From Thermoplasmata archaeon (GTDB lineage: Archaea; Thermoplasmatota; Thermoplasmata; Thermoplasmatales; Thermoplasmataceae): a stretch of DNA of 15,525 nt. Of the stretch, positions 15,057 through 15,525 are shown one piece after another (within the stretch, counting starts at the first letter, position 1; every line of letters begins with the position of its first letter). The notes under the pieces are model-generated. The model ran no database searches. It saw only the letters and a list, made by a program, of their open reading frames with translations, and was not told where the DNA came from. The stretch lies in NCBI GenBank assembly GCA_021799755.1, contig JAJYZU010000013.1:1-15525 (forward strand), given 5' to 3'. The position numbers were made by a program, and so were the translations under genes.

Positions 15057-15525
15057 ATGATTGTAGTACCTCCATATTACCTGAGTGCAGAAGATTATGA
15101 AACCCTGAAACTCATAGCAGATATTATTATACCTGGAAATGGCCCGGATGAACCGGGTGCTTCCGCTGTTGGGACTGTAAACTTTATTGATTCGGAATTT
15201 GGCAATATGTCTGAAAATGAGAGGGAGGAATTAAGAAAGGCAATAGCACTCTTTCATGATTATCCTAAAAAATCTTTTGGAAAAGAACTTTCAGATCTCA
15301 ATAAGGATGAAATTTCAGCACTATTTAAAAAAATGCACACCGATACAGCTTCGCGCCTAAGTTTTCTTTTGGTGAGATCTCTTTGTATCATGGGATTTTA
15401 CTCTGATTATGTTGATCCATGGTATGACGGGATCGGTGCATGGGCCTGGATGGACTATGGTGGCAAGGGAATATCTGGCCTCAACAAAGACTGGTCTTTC
15501 CTGGATATATACAGAAGGAATAAAC
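15057..15525 (+). CDS. Gluconate 2-dehydrogenase subunit 3-like protein (partial, 3' end outside window)
   Basis: The frame is open from the ATG at 15057 to the window end, giving 156 codons. The N-terminus, with LSAEDYETLKLIADIIIPG (about 9-27), followed by PDEPGASAVGTVNFID (30-45), matches the gluconate 2-dehydrogenase subunit 3 family (Gluconate_2-dh3). Family members are small partner subunits of membrane-linked FAD (GMC-type) sugar or alcohol dehydrogenases. Further along are a helical region, LCIMGFYSDY and a Trp/Gly-rich part around AWAWMDYGGKG, a part often seen in longer relatives. Bacterial members frequently carry a Tat signal; none is seen here, so the complex is probably cytoplasmic-facing. 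GGTG 6 nt upstream supports the start. A GMC-type FAD subunit gene would be expected just beyond the edge. The family call is good, the substrate is unknown. Confidence 0.8.
   Translation, partial: MIVVPPYYLSAEDYETLKLIADIIIPGNGPDEPGASAVGTVNFIDSEFGNMSENEREELRKAIALFHDYPKKSFGKELSDLNKDEISALFKKMHTDTASRLSFLLVRSLCIMGFYSDYVDPWYDGIGAWAWMDYGGKGISGLNKDWSFLDIYRRNK

Overview
The window looks like a chromosome segment from a heterotrophic archaeon, most likely a member or relative of the Thermoplasmatales. The evidence is archaeal promoter architecture (TATA-like boxes about 25-30 nt upstream of start codons, several genes apparently leaderless), frequent AGG/AGA arginine and ATA isoleucine codons, moderate A+T content and a catabolic gene set. 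This placement is inference from style and gene content. No rRNA, tRNA, CRISPR array, insertion sequence or integrase was seen.

Layout. (1) 1-881, minus strand: the N-terminal two thirds of an MFS metabolite transporter, cut by the window edge. (2) 1021-5233, minus strand: a tight four-gene operon for a xanthine-oxidase-family molybdenum hydroxylase, in the order FAD subunit, [2Fe-2S] subunit, Mo subunit, CoxG-like protein. (3) 5475-5915, minus: a MaoC-like hot-dog protein without the usual Asp/His pair, divergent from (4) 6020-7060, plus: a fumarylacetoacetate-hydrolase-family enzyme. (5) 7304-10805, plus: a second, orphan Mo-hydroxylase large subunit followed 13 nt later by an acyl-CoA dehydrogenase. 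(6) 10876-13773, minus: an operon of enoyl-CoA hydratase/isomerase-like protein, a second acyl-CoA dehydrogenase and an ornithine-cyclodeaminase-family protein. (7) 13897-14931, minus: a zinc alcohol dehydrogenase. (8) 15057 to the end, plus: the start of a gluconate-2-dehydrogenase subunit-3-like gene.

Taken together this reads as a catabolic island: a transporter imports a substrate, one or two Mo hydroxylases oxidise it with water as oxygen donor, an FAH-family enzyme handles a keto acid or dicarbonyl intermediate, and acyl-CoA dehydrogenases plus a crotonase-fold protein process CoA thioesters. An alcohol dehydrogenase and an imine or amino-acid-type dehydrogenase complete the set. The substrate cannot be read from the sequence. 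The Mo subunits lack the CO dehydrogenase signature loop, so this should not be called a CO oxidation operon. No CoA ligase or transferase, thiolase, 3-hydroxyacyl-CoA dehydrogenase or Mo-hydroxylase maturation gene lies inside the window, so the pathway is incomplete here.

The most notable signals are unusual active sites: the MaoC-like protein lacks both catalytic residues, the crotonase has a three-residue deletion in its second oxyanion-hole loop, and the two acyl-CoA dehydrogenases differ (Glu versus Asp) at the helix-G catalytic-base position.
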